Of a DNA stretch of 64,000 nt, positions 8,974-18,893 are shown in pieces. Both the position numbers and the translations under genes were made by a program. Location: NCBI RefSeq assembly GCF_003865075.1, contig NZ_BHWB01000001.1, positions 186,001-250,000 of the forward strand. The letters are read 5' to 3'. Origin of the DNA: Bacteroides faecalis (GTDB taxonomy: Bacteria; Bacteroidota; Bacteroidia; Bacteroidales; Bacteroidaceae). The notes under the pieces were generated by a model. The model was not told the origin of the DNA, searched no databases, and was given only the letters and a program-made list of their open reading frames with translations. The stretch's first letter is position 1. Each line of letters opens with the position of its first letter.

Positions 8974-10347
8974 ATGGAAAATTTTAAATTAAACAGTGGT
9001 AAAGTAAAAGCAGTGCTTCCGATATACATGGTGCTGTTCTCTTTCTTCGTTATTTGCTGTGACAATAATGAGATAAAGAGTAATTCAGAATTTTTTTACC
9101 CGCCTAAAGCGGATGTAGAATCAACCTTTGAAACTTTCTATCCAGACAGTGGAGGATTAGGAACTAAGCTAATCATCAAAGGGAGCAATTTTGGTACGGA
9201 CACCAACTATGTACGAGTGACAGTAAATCAATTAAAAGCAAAGGTAGTAAGAGTCAATGATAATATTTTGTATGCTGTAGTACCTGCTCGGGCCGATACG
9301 GGATATGTTCGCTTATATATTAGAAAAGGAGAAGAAGAAGTGGAATACACTTCCGATAGAGAATTCAAATATATGTTCAAGAGTAATGTATCCACATTGA
9401 TTGGTACACCCGGAAAACAAGCAGCTGACGAGCGTCTTGATGGAGCGTACACAGTAGCCCTTTTACGCCGCCCGTGGCAAATAATTACTGATAAAGACGG
9501 TACGATTTATTGGTCGGATGAAGGTCGTGGACAAAGTAAAAACGGAGCGCTTCGAAAAGCATCTAACGGAGAAGTGGAAACGCTCGTATATAATAGTTCC
9601 GGTCCTTACCAATCTTGTAATGGTTTTGCGTTCAATAGCACTCAAGATACGTTATTTATGGCGAACCGTTGGAATTCGGCTGATGTAAGAAATGATGTGT
9701 CTGTGATGTATTCTACCCGGGAAGCTAACTTTGTCAATGTTAAAGCATTGATCAATTTTCCTAAATCTAGTACCGCTTCAGTTGCTATACATCCTAAAAC
9801 AGGAGAATTATTCTTTGACCATAACGATGAAGGAGCCGTTTATAAGTACAACAAAAACGCTCCAAACGGATACGAAAAAATGTTTAATGTAAGAGGTAGC
9901 TATAACGCTATGGATATGCGCTTATTATTTAATAAGGAAGGAGATATCCTTTATTTAGTGTTACGTGGCAAACATTGTATCTACAAAGTATCTTACGACG
10001 CAGCTACTCATACATTCGGCACTCCAGAACCTTTCGCAGGTGAATGGTCTACATCAGGCTACGAAAATGGTGAAGGTCTGGCAGCCCGCTTCAATTCGCC
10101 AAGTAGTCCATGTCTGGACCCAGAAGGTAACCTGCTAATACCCGATAAGTTTAATCATTGTATACGCAAAATAACTCCGAAAGGAACTGTGTCCCTGTAT
10201 GCCGGGAAGCCCCGTGAAAGCGGACATGCTGACGGACTGCCGGATAAGGCCAAATTCTTCGAACCGGAAGCTCTGACATTCCACAGAAATACCTTATATG
10301 TGGCCGACCGCGGAAATCATTGTATCAGAAAGGTCGTAATCGAATAA
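8974..10347 (+). CDS. IPT/TIG and NHL-repeat surface lipoprotein
   Basis: A 457-aa lipoprotein. Its N-terminal hydrophobic segment ends in FFVICC, giving a lipid-anchored Cys near residue 29. Residues 45-130 form an IPT/TIG immunoglobulin-like fold (FYPDSGGLGTKLIIKGSNFG). Residues 150-457 form an NHL-type beta-propeller with repeats such as LDPEGNLLIPDKFNHCIRKI and LYVADRGNHCIRKV. Proteins with this layout often accompany SusC/SusD pairs and are thought to bind glycans at the cell surface. It is the first gene of the main PUL operon, 24 bp before SusC, and the 36-bp element lies 175 bp upstream. I infer a surface glycan-binding role; no catalytic residues are apparent. Confidence 0.83.
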   Translation: MENFKLNSGKVKAVLPIYMVLFSFFVICCDNNEIKSNSEFFYPPKADVESTFETFYPDSGGLGTKLIIKGSNFGTDTNYVRVTVNQLKAKVVRVNDNILYAVVPARADTGYVRLYIRKGEEEVEYTSDREFKYMFKSNVSTLIGTPGKQAADERLDGAYTVALLRRPWQIITDKDGTIYWSDEGRGQSKNGALRKASNGEVETLVYNSSGPYQSCNGFAFNSTQDTLFMANRWNSADVRNDVSVMYSTREANFVNVKALINFPKSSTASVAIHPKTGELFFDHNDEGAVYKYNKNAPNGYEKMFNVRGSYNAMDMRLLFNKEGDILYLVLRGKHCIYKVSYDAATHTFGTPEPFAGEWSTSGYENGEGLAARFNSPSSPCLDPEGNLLIPDKFNHCIRKITPKGTVSLYAGKPRESGHADGLPDKAKFFEPEALTFHRNTLYVADRGNHCIRKVVIE

Positions 10348-10371
10348 CATGAAACTCAAAATCAAAGAATT

Positions 10372-13300
10372 ATGAACAATTATATAAAACAACTATGTAT
10401 GTTGTTTCTTCTTGTGGTCACATTGTGGAGCATACCGACAGAACTACAAGCACAACAATTACAGAAAGAAAATTCTTCACAAGAAATAGAAGGAATCGTA
10501 AAGGATGAAACAGGGAATCCGGTTATCGGAGCTACTATCGTTGCTAAAAATCAACCGGGACTAGGTATAACTACTAACTTGGATGGAAAGTTCAAAATCA
10601 AAGTTGGGGAATATGATGTATTGGTTATTTCTTATATTGGTTATACAACTCAAGAATTACCCGTTACACGTATAAAAAATAAAAAAGAAGTAATTGTCAT
10701 CCTGAAAGAAGATAATCAAACCATCGACGAAGTAGTAGTTACCGCAAGTGGTAGCCAGCAGAAGAAAACACTGACAGGTGCATATACGACCATTGATGTG
10801 TCACAGTTGAAATCACCGGGTTCCAATATCACCAACTCACTGGCAGGTGTTGTCCCGGGTATTATCGCTGTACAAAGCAGTGGTGAACCCGGAGCCGATA
10901 TGTCTGAGTTCTGGATTCGTGGTATCAGTACGTTCGGAGCCAATCAAGGTGCTTTAGTACTGGTAGATGGAGTGGAAAGAAGTTTTAATGAGATCCCAGT
11001 AGAAGATATCGAAACCTTTTCTGTATTAAAAGATGCTTCGGCTACCGCCATTTACGGACAGCGCGGTGCAAACGGTGTTGTGTTGGTTACTACCAAGCAG
11101 GGTATGGCCGGTAAAGTGAAAATCAGTGCAAAAGTACAAGGCGGTATAGACTTCAGAGGAAAGATGCCCGACTATGTAGACGCATTAACTTATGCCAACC
11201 TAGCAAATGAAGCAACGGTCGGAAGATACGAACTACCTCGTTACACAAGGGAGGAATTAGATATTATTGCCAATAACATGGACCCGGATCTATATCCGAA
11301 CGTAAACTGGAGAGATCTGATGCTGAAAAAAACATCACCCAGATACATGGCCAATATTAATATGAGTGGTGGTGGTACCAATGTAACCTACTTCGTTTCA
11401 TTAGGATATACTAATCAAGCAGGTATCTACAAAAGTAAAAGCACCGAGAATAAGTATAATACAAACACCACGTACGAGCGCTTCAATTACCGAGCCAACG
11501 TAAATATGAATGTTACAAAATCGACACTTGTAAAAATTGGAATTGGTGGCTATTTAATAAATCGTACGCAACCGGGAAGTAAAGGTGAGAATATATGGGA
11601 AGCTTTTTCCAGTTTATCCGCACTTACTATTCCCAGACGCTATTCTACCGGGCAAGAACCATCTATAGGTGGTACTCAGACACCGGAATACTATATGACA
11701 AAAACCGGATATAAAACTATCTGGCAGAATAAAATGGAGACCAATATCAGCTTAGAACAGGATCTGGACTTTATTACAAAAGGATTAAAATTTAAGGGAA
11801 CATTTGCATTTGATACATTTAATGGAAATGAAGTTAATCGTGTCAAAACCCCTGAATTATGGGAGGCGGACAGGACGCGTGATGCCAGTGGGAATCTTGT
11901 TCTACGAAAAGTAAGAGATCTTTCGTTGATGACACAAAACTCTTCGACATCGGGGAATAAGCGTTATTACACGGAAGCATATTTGAATTATTCTCGTTTG
12001 TTTAATGAGCAACACCGTTTTGGTGCATTTGCGATGGTATATATGCAAGAACTATCGGATACGAATCTCGGTGAAGATATTATTGCTTCTATTCCAAAAC
12101 GTAACTTGGCTTATTCAGGACGCTTTACCTATGCCTATCTGGATCGTTATTTGGTAGAAACCAACTGGGGATATACCGGATCTGAGAACTTTGAAAAGGG
12201 AAAACAATTTGGTTTCTTTCCGGCATTCTCTGCTGGATGGGTTATTTCGGAAGAACCTTTTGTGAAAAAGATTGCTCCCTGGATAGAGATGCTAAAAATC
12301 CGGGCTTCCTATGGGGAAGTAGGTAATGATGTAATTGGTGGACGTCGTTTTCCATATATAGGATTAGTGAATGTAAATGGTGGTTATAATTTCGGAGAAT
12401 TTGGAACAAACTTCATAACAGGCTATCGTAATGGTACTATCGGTACGCCTAATCTAACTTGGGAAGTGGCCAAAAAATACAATCTAGGAATTGATATGAA
12501 TTTATTCAATGGTAAATTCCAAGGATCGATTGATTTTTACAAGGATAAACGAGACGATATCTTTATGACACGTAACCATATGCCGGAAACCACAGGTTTA
12601 GCAGATAAAGTTCCAATGGCCAACGTAGGTAAAATGCAGTCTAAAGGTTTTGACTGGAACGCGTCATTGACAGAGAAAATTGGCCAGGTGAAATTCACCA
12701 TACGTGGTAATATGACTTACCAGAATACAGAGATTATTGATAAAGACGAAGCAGCAAATGAATTGTGGTATAAAATGGATAGAGGATTCAGGTCCAACCA
12801 AACACGTGGCTATATAGCATTGGGACTTTTCAAAGATGTAGAAGATATTCGTAGTAGTCCCGTTCAAGAATTTGGAGGCAAAGAGGTATTGCCTGGTGAT
12901 ATCAAATACAAAGATGTAAATGGTGATGGCAAAATTAACGGTGACGACAAAGTTCCATTGGGGTATAAAACATATCCCGGCATTCAATATGGAGCAGGAA
13001 TCAGTGCTAATTGGAAGAATTTCGACATAAGCATATTATTTCAAGGAAGCGGTAAATCCGATTTCTACATGACAGGTAATGGAATTCATCCATTCAATGA
13101 TGGTACAAAAGGAAATGTTTTACAATTAGTAGCAGATGCTAACCGCTGGATATCCAGAGATGTTTCAGGAGATCCCGCCACAGAGAACCCTAATGCCTCT
13201 TGGCCGCGTTTGACTTTTGGAGCAAACGAAAACAATAGACAAAACTCGACATTCTGGTTGCAGGACGGACGTTATATTCGTTTGAAGAACATTGAGATCA

Positions 13301-13497
13301 GTTATACTGTACCTCCTGCTTTTACACGTAAGTTTTTTATAAGTAATATGCAAGTAGGTTTTATCGGTGAAAACTTGTACACATGGAGCCCATTTAAATT
13401 ATGGGATCCAGAAACAGAAAGTAAAGCTCAAGAACGTAATGGTTCCGCTTATCCGATCAATAGAAACTTCACATGTTATGTTAAATTTGATTTCTAA
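10372..13497 (+). CDS. SusC-family TonB-dependent outer-membrane transporter
   Basis: A 1041-aa outer-membrane transporter that imports oligosaccharides using TonB energy. A signal peptide ends near ELQAQQ (residue 27). A carboxypeptidase-regulatory-like domain follows (EGIVKDETGNPVIGATIV, about residues 39-115). Next comes the TonB plug (TIDEVVVTASG, then GFWIRGISTFG-like and DASATAIYGQRGANGV around 215-235) and a long beta-barrel ending in YVKFDF, with the aromatic C-terminus used for barrel insertion. It is paired with SusD 13 bp downstream. Together they form the lidded importer of this locus. Family assignment is secure; the transported glycan is inferred from neighbouring GH92 and GH38 enzymes to be mannose-rich. 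Confidence 0.96.
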   Translation: MNNYIKQLCMLFLLVVTLWSIPTELQAQQLQKENSSQEIEGIVKDETGNPVIGATIVAKNQPGLGITTNLDGKFKIKVGEYDVLVISYIGYTTQELPVTRIKNKKEVIVILKEDNQTIDEVVVTASGSQQKKTLTGAYTTIDVSQLKSPGSNITNSLAGVVPGIIAVQSSGEPGADMSEFWIRGISTFGANQGALVLVDGVERSFNEIPVEDIETFSVLKDASATAIYGQRGANGVVLVTTKQGMAGKVKISAKVQGGIDFRGKMPDYVDALTYANLANEATVGRYELPRYTREELDIIANNMDPDLYPNVNWRDLMLKKTSPRYMANINMSGGGTNVTYFVSLGYTNQAGIYKSKSTENKYNTNTTYERFNYRANVNMNVTKSTLVKIGIGGYLINRTQPGSKGENIWEAFSSLSALTIPRRYSTGQEPSIGGTQTPEYYMTKTGYKTIWQNKMETNISLEQDLDFITKGLKFKGTFAFDTFNGNEVNRVKTPELWEADRTRDASGNLVLRKVRDLSLMTQNSSTSGNKRYYTEAYLNYSRLFNEQHRFGAFAMVYMQELSDTNLGEDIIASIPKRNLAYSGRFTYAYLDRYLVETNWGYTGSENFEKGKQFGFFPAFSAGWVISEEPFVKKIAPWIEMLKIRASYGEVGNDVIGGRRFPYIGLVNVNGGYNFGEFGTNFITGYRNGTIGTPNLTWEVAKKYNLGIDMNLFNGKFQGSIDFYKDKRDDIFMTRNHMPETTGLADKVPMANVGKMQSKGFDWNASLTEKIGQVKFTIRGNMTYQNTEIIDKDEAANELWYKMDRGFRSNQTRGYIALGLFKDVEDIRSSPVQEFGGKEVLPGDIKYKDVNGDGKINGDDKVPLGYKTYPGIQYGAGISANWKNFDISILFQGSGKSDFYMTGNGIHPFNDGTKGNVLQLVADANRWISRDVSGDPATENPNASWPRLTFGANENNRQNSTFWLQDGRYIRLKNIEISYTVPPAFTRKFFISNMQVGFIGENLYTWSPFKLWDPETESKAQERNGSAYPINRNFTCYVKFDF

Positions 13498-13510
13498 AAA
13501 ACACGTTTTT

Positions 13511-15490
13511 ATGAGAAAAATAATACTATTTATAAGCATTGCTTGTGCAACGTTATCGTTTCACTCATGCGCAGATTTTCTTGATGTAGATAAATACTTC
13601 TACGACATGCTATCGGTCGATTCCGCTTTTTCGAAAAAGGTATATGTAGAAGGATGGTTGGCTAATAACTATGACTATTTATGTGAAGCTGATCTATCCC
13701 CTTATGGCTCCATGTTTCAATGGGCAAGCGATGATTTGGTGCATCCTGATGGAAAGAGTTTACAGCAATGTAATTACTCTGCCAATAATTTTCCTCATGG
13801 AGATTTTGATAAACATCTAAGAAGATGTTATGAGTGTATCCGTAAAGCATCTACTTTTATAGAGAAAGTACCGGAATGTAAAGAACTAACACTCGAAGAA
13901 ATTTCGGACATGCAGGGGCAAGCCCGTTTCTTGCGCTCTTTTGCTTATTTTAGTTTAATTCAAACCTATGGTCCGGTGCCATTAATACCTGAATCAGGTT
14001 TGGATGTGAGTCTTTCCTATGAAGAGCTTTCGTTACCTCGTGCTAAATTTGATGAGGTTATCGACTTTATAGATCGTGATCTGGCGATGGCTGCACGCAC
14101 TTTACTATCGTCACGCGCGCAGAATAATTTTGGACGCCCCACCAAAGGAGCAGCTTTAGCATTGCGTGCAAGAGTCTTATTATTTGCCGCTAGTCCCATG
14201 TCGAATGGTAATAAGGACTTCTATAATATTCGGAATTTGGATGGTACTGTACTGTACAATCAAGAATATGACGAATCTAAATGGGCACGTGCTGCCGCTG
14301 CTGCTGAGGATGTGATCAATTTGAATAAATACGAATTACATGTGGTAGCCCCTGACGCAAAAAATCCATATAGCGTTACTCCTCCTGAACATCCGGAGTA
14401 TTCACACCTCGATTTCCCCAACGGCTGGCAAAATGTAGATCCTTATTCTTCGTATAAATATATCTTCGACGGAACAATCCGTGGTTCTAAAAATCCGGAA
14501 CTGATCTTTACCAGAACAGGAGTTTATAGTGGCTATGGAATACAAGAGCGTTGGAACAAAAAAAGTATGCCGAGAACTTCCGGAGGAGATAATAGATTGG
14601 CCGTGACTCAAAAGATGGTGGACACTTATTATATGGATAATGGAAAAACAATAGACGAAGCTGGCGATTATTACATTAAAGAAGGATTTACTGTTACTGC
14701 CAAAGAACCGGAAATGGGAGTCGGTGCTCTTTTCATGGGACCTAATGTATCTAAAATGTATGGTAGACGCGAACCACGTTTTTATGCTAGCATAGCCTTT
14801 AACGGAGCTATCTGGGATTGTGAAAGCACCTCAAAAATAGCAGAAAAAAATTATCAATGCTGGTATTACCAGGATGAGTTTAATGGCAAAGAAGGCTATA
14901 AAACACACCTTCCACTAACGGGTATCGGATTGAAAAAATATACGAATAAAGAAGATTCGTGGTCCGAAGGCGGTTACTGTACCTCTAAGACTGAACCTAC
15001 AATGCGTTATGCTGAGATTTTGCTAATTCATGCAGAAGCCCTGAATGAATTGACCAGTGGAAAAACATATACCATCACAACTTATAATGATCAGGAAGTA
15101 CAGATTACTCGCGACGTGACTAAAATAAGGAATTCGATGAAACCAATCAGAATGCGTGCAGGATTGCCTGATTTTGACGACGCTACATATAATGATCCTG
15201 CTAATTTCAGAGTTGCTTTGAAAAGAGAACGTCACATCGAGTTGTTCACTGAAAACAGCTTCCGCTACTTCGATCTTCGGAGATGGAAAGATGCGGACGT
15301 AGAAGAAACCGGACCTTTGATGGGATGTGATATAGACGTAACAATGGCGAATGATGTTCGCCAGGAATATTATATCCCGACTCCCGTCAGCTATATTCAG
15401 AAGGTATTCTTACGTAAGATGTATCTGTTCCCTTTCCCACAAGCGGAATTGAAGCGTAATGTAAACTTAACTCAAAATCCTGAATGGTAA
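13511..15490 (+). CDS. SusD-family glycan-binding lipoprotein
   Basis: Partner lid of the SusC transporter, held on the cell surface by a lipid. I chose the ATG at 13511 because it gives a clean lipoprotein signal, MRKIILFISIACATLSFHSC, with Cys20. The same frame stays open upstream into the susC gene, but a start there would bury the signal. SusD hallmarks include the early CADFLDVD, QARFLRSFAYFSLIQTYGPV (helical TPR scaffold) and RHIELFTENSFRYFDLRRWK near the C-terminus. At 659 aa it is on the long side for SusD proteins. The stop codon precedes the DUF1735 ATG by 17 bp. Function as SusD-like is secure; the ligand is inferred. Confidence 0.95.
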   Translation: MRKIILFISIACATLSFHSCADFLDVDKYFYDMLSVDSAFSKKVYVEGWLANNYDYLCEADLSPYGSMFQWASDDLVHPDGKSLQQCNYSANNFPHGDFDKHLRRCYECIRKASTFIEKVPECKELTLEEISDMQGQARFLRSFAYFSLIQTYGPVPLIPESGLDVSLSYEELSLPRAKFDEVIDFIDRDLAMAARTLLSSRAQNNFGRPTKGAALALRARVLLFAASPMSNGNKDFYNIRNLDGTVLYNQEYDESKWARAAAAAEDVINLNKYELHVVAPDAKNPYSVTPPEHPEYSHLDFPNGWQNVDPYSSYKYIFDGTIRGSKNPELIFTRTGVYSGYGIQERWNKKSMPRTSGGDNRLAVTQKMVDTYYMDNGKTIDEAGDYYIKEGFTVTAKEPEMGVGALFMGPNVSKMYGRREPRFYASIAFNGAIWDCESTSKIAEKNYQCWYYQDEFNGKEGYKTHLPLTGIGLKKYTNKEDSWSEGGYCTSKTEPTMRYAEILLIHAEALNELTSGKTYTITTYNDQEVQITRDVTKIRNSMKPIRMRAGLPDFDDATYNDPANFRVALKRERHIELFTENSFRYFDLRRWKDADVEETGPLMGCDIDVTMANDVRQEYYIPTPVSYIQKVFLRKMYLFPFPQAELKRNVNLTQNPEW

Positions 15491-15507
15491 TCTTAAAAAT
15501 AATAGAT

Positions 15508-16455
15508 ATGAAAAAGTTAATCAATATAGCACTCTTATTCCTTATCACAATAGGAGGCACCTCTTGCCAAGACGAATTAAAGGATGAATTATTTCAAAAG
15601 TATTCTTATCTGAATCAGAATGGCTGGAAAGAATGTGAAGTGAAAATCCAGGATGATAACACCGGTGTACTTTTACTTGATATGGGTGTAAACGGGACTT
15701 CGGTTAATAATAAGGATATCGTAATCTCTCTCACTAATGATCCTGACACATTGGAAGCGTATAATTTCGACCGGTATAAGTTTCAGACTGAAATGTATTT
15801 CCCGGAACTGCCAACCAACTGTTACACTTTCGATAAAGAATCTTACACAATCCCTGCCGGAGAGTTCAAGACTACAGCACGTATACATATAGATTTAAAC
15901 CAAATTGAAAATATCTATGAGAATTATGTACTGCCTATCAAAATATCTTCTTCTACAGGAGAGCTGATAGGTCCGGGCAAGTACAGTAAACTCCTGGCCA
16001 ACATCAAGTTTACGAACAAATTCAGCGGAACATACTCCGGTAATGGCAAAATGACAATCGAAGCAACAGGGCAAAACACAGCTACAGGTGCCGCCATATT
16101 GTATGCTATATCACAAAATTCTTGCTTCATGTATGCCGGAAATGTAACTTCCGAAACCGATCCGGCAACTTATAAAAAGTACATTTTGAATGTATCCTTC
16201 AATGAAAATGAAAAGATCACTATAACAGATCCAAGTGGTAAACTGGGACTGGAACCAGTCAAAGCTACCATTACCAGAAAGTATGAGAATCACGCTACAG
16301 ATACCCGTTATTATATAGAGACCAGTATATTGGATCTGCAGTATAAATATAAAAACCCGTTAGACAACCGTAAACTGGTTTTTGAAGGCACACACACACT
16401 GATAAGAAATGTGTTGAGAAGTGAGTATCCAAACGTTGTAGTAGATAAAGAATAA
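15508..16455 (+). CDS. DUF1735/DUF4361-type surface lipoprotein
   Basis: A 315-aa lipoprotein starting at the ATG at 15508, which gives MKKLINIALLFLITIGGTSC with Cys20. A GTG-like upstream start would put extra charged residues before the signal. The N-terminal half (DDNTGVLLLDMGVNG, SYTIPAGEFKTTARIHIDLN) matches the immunoglobulin-like DUF1735 fold. The C-terminal half (FSGTYSGNGKM to FEGTHTLIRN) resembles DUF4361. Such proteins commonly follow susCD in Bacteroides and are presumed glycan-binding surface proteins. It sits 17 bp after susD and 30 bp before the GH3 gene in one operon. No enzymatic motif is visible. Confidence 0.82.
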   Translation: MKKLINIALLFLITIGGTSCQDELKDELFQKYSYLNQNGWKECEVKIQDDNTGVLLLDMGVNGTSVNNKDIVISLTNDPDTLEAYNFDRYKFQTEMYFPELPTNCYTFDKESYTIPAGEFKTTARIHIDLNQIENIYENYVLPIKISSSTGELIGPGKYSKLLANIKFTNKFSGTYSGNGKMTIEATGQNTATGAAILYAISQNSCFMYAGNVTSETDPATYKKYILNVSFNENEKITITDPSGKLGLEPVKATITRKYENHATDTRYYIETSILDLQYKYKNPLDNRKLVFEGTHTLIRNVLRSEYPNVVVDKE

Positions 16456-16485
16456 TTTAATTCTAATATCATTAAAAAAAGAAGA

Positions 16486-18858
16486 ATGAAAATACAACTG
16501 AAACTAACATTACTAAGTTGTCTGCTGGCTGTCCCAATGATTACTCAGGCCGATTCAAAAGATGGCATCTACCACAAAGGTTGGATTGACTTCAACAAGA
16601 ACGGTCGGATGGATGTATATGAAGATCCGTCAGCACCCATTGAAGCACGCGTCAAAGACCTGCTAAGCCAAATGAACATGGATGAGAAAACTTGCCAGAT
16701 GGCCACTCTCTATGGCTCCGGGCGTGTACTTGCCGATGCATTACCTACTGATAAATGGAAATCGGAAATATGGAAAGACGGTATTGGTAATATAGATGAG
16801 GAACATAACGGATTGGGGAAATTCGGCTCAGAGTACGCATTTCCGTATGCCAAACACGTAAAAGCCAAACACGATATCCAACGATGGTTTGTAGAGGAAA
16901 CCCGGTTGGGAATACCGGTAGACTTCACAAATGAAGGTATCCGTGGAGTTTGTCACGAAAAAGCCACTTTCTTCCCTGCCCAATGTGGTCAGGGAAGCAC
17001 CTGGAACAAAGAATTGATTGCTCGTATTGGTGAGGTGGAAGCAACGGAAGCTACTGTCCTGGGATATACCAATATATATTCGCCCATTCTGGACGTAGCA
17101 CAAGATCCCCGTTGGGGACGAGCAGTAGAATGCTACGGGGAAGATCCTTATCTGGTAGGTCAGTTAGGTAAACAGATGATTGAGAGTTTGCAGAAACATA
17201 GATTGGTAGCTACTCCCAAGCACTTTGCCGTATACAGTATCCCCGTAGGGGGACGTGATGGTGGTACTCGTACCGATCCGCACGTAGCCCCACGTGAAAT
17301 GCGCACACTCTATCTCGAACCTTTCCGGGTAGCTTTTCAAGAGGCAGGAGCATTAGGAGTGATGAGTTCTTACAATGATTACGACGGTGAGCCAATCACA
17401 GGCAGCCACCGGTTTCTTACCGAGATATTACGTCACGAATGGGGATTCAAAGGATACGTTGTTTCCGACAGTGATGCGGTGGAATTCATTTCCGGCAAAC
17501 ATAATGTAGCCGAGAATGCCGAAGAAGCCGTTGTGCAATCAGTCAATGCGGGTTTAAATGTTCGCACCAATTTCAGTTCTCCTGCAGGCTTTATCAAACC
17601 TTTGCGAAGTGCTATCGGGAAGGGTAAAGTATCCCAGGCTACCATCGACCAACGTGTAAGCGAAATTCTATATGTCAAGTTCTGGTTAGGTTTATTCGAT
17701 AATCCTTACCGAGGAGACGGCAAACTGGCGGAGAAGGTAGTACATAGTAAAGAACACCAGACTGTATCACTCGAAGCGGCCCGTCAATCTATTGTACTTT
17801 TAAAAAATCAGGATAACTTATTGCCTCTTCAGAAAACATTGAAATCTGTTGCGGTGATCGGTCCCAACGCAGATGAGCAGAAAGAGCTTATCTGCCGTTA
17901 CGGACCTGCCAATGCTCCTATCAAGACTGTTTATAAAGGAATTAAGGAAGCTTTGCCAGGAGCTAAGGTCATCTATAAAAAAGGATGTGAGATTGTAGAT
18001 CCGAATTTCCCGGAAAGTGAAGTTCTTCCTTTTGATATAACACCGAAAGAACAACAGATGATGGATGAGGCTATTGCCGCAGCAAAGAAAGCTGAAGTGG
18101 TGATCATGGTACTGGGAGGCAGCGAAGTAACGGTACGTGAAGAACGGTCCCGTACCAGCCTTAACTTGCCAGGTAGACAGGAAGAACTGTTGAAAGCCAT
18201 ATGCCAATTGGGCAAACCGGTTATATTGGTCATGATCGACGGTCGTGCTTCCAGCATTAATTATGCAAAGAAATATGTACCCGCTATCCTTCATGCCTGG
18301 TTCCCGGGGGAATTTTGTGGTCAGGCAGTTGCAGAAACTATTTTTGGAGATAACAATCCGGGAGGCAGGTTATCCGTAACTTTTCCGAAATCAGTGGGAC
18401 AAATACCTTTTGCTTTCCCTTTCAAACCGGGTTCGGATAGCGGTTGCGGAACATCGGTGACCGGTGCGTTATTCCCATTCGGACATGGGCTGAGCTACAC
18501 GACTTTCGGATACAGTAACCTCAAGATATCCCCAGAACAACAGGGAGTATTGGGAGACGTGAAAGTGAGTTGTACGGTGAAGAATACAGGAAAAAGAGCC
18601 GGTGACGAAGTTGTGCAACTTTATCTAAGAGACGAAGTCAGCAGTGTGACAACGTATGTGAAAGTACTCAGAGGATTCGAGCGTATAACGTTGCAACCGG
18701 GTGAGGAGAAAGAAATAACATTCACGTTACGTCCGCAAGATCTCGCTATCTGGGATAAGAACATGAAGTTTCAGGTAGAGCCCGGAACGTTTAAAGTAAT
18801 GGTCGGTGCCTCTTCAAAGGATATCAAACTGGAAGGTAAGTTCAAAATCAATAGGTAA
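16486..18858 (+). CDS. GH3-family beta-glycosidase, exported
   Basis: A 790-aa GH3 enzyme with signal peptide ending at ITQAD. The N-terminal TIM barrel contains RWGRAVECYGEDPYLVG, the KH motif in ATPKHFAVYS and the nucleophile Asp328 in YVVSDSDAVEF. The alpha/beta sandwich contains VIMVLGGSEVTVREERSR, where the acid/base is usually found. It ends in a fibronectin type III-like domain (GDEVVQLYLRDEVSSV). GH3 members of this shape are beta-glucosidases, beta-xylosidases or related; the exact sugar is not readable here. Its presence beside GH38 and GH92 suggests the target glycan also carries a beta-linked sugar. It is in the operon 30 bp after the DUF1735 gene and 35 bp before GH38. Confidence 0.93.
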   Translation: MKIQLKLTLLSCLLAVPMITQADSKDGIYHKGWIDFNKNGRMDVYEDPSAPIEARVKDLLSQMNMDEKTCQMATLYGSGRVLADALPTDKWKSEIWKDGIGNIDEEHNGLGKFGSEYAFPYAKHVKAKHDIQRWFVEETRLGIPVDFTNEGIRGVCHEKATFFPAQCGQGSTWNKELIARIGEVEATEATVLGYTNIYSPILDVAQDPRWGRAVECYGEDPYLVGQLGKQMIESLQKHRLVATPKHFAVYSIPVGGRDGGTRTDPHVAPREMRTLYLEPFRVAFQEAGALGVMSSYNDYDGEPITGSHRFLTEILRHEWGFKGYVVSDSDAVEFISGKHNVAENAEEAVVQSVNAGLNVRTNFSSPAGFIKPLRSAIGKGKVSQATIDQRVSEILYVKFWLGLFDNPYRGDGKLAEKVVHSKEHQTVSLEAARQSIVLLKNQDNLLPLQKTLKSVAVIGPNADEQKELICRYGPANAPIKTVYKGIKEALPGAKVIYKKGCEIVDPNFPESEVLPFDITPKEQQMMDEAIAAAKKAEVVIMVLGGSEVTVREERSRTSLNLPGRQEELLKAICQLGKPVILVMIDGRASSINYAKKYVPAILHAWFPGEFCGQAVAETIFGDNNPGGRLSVTFPKSVGQIPFAFPFKPGSDSGCGTSVTGALFPFGHGLSYTTFGYSNLKISPEQQGVLGDVKVSCTVKNTGKRAGDEVVQLYLRDEVSSVTTYVKVLRGFERITLQPGEEKEITFTLRPQDLAIWDKNMKFQVEPGTFKVMVGASSKDIKLEGKFKINR

Positions 18859-18893
18859 ATCAATATAATAAACAAAGAAACAATCTGAAACAC

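Noticed and set aside
13367..13510. Longer SusD start
   Set aside because: It would overlap susC by 131 bp and hide a perfect lipoprotein signal that begins at 13511.
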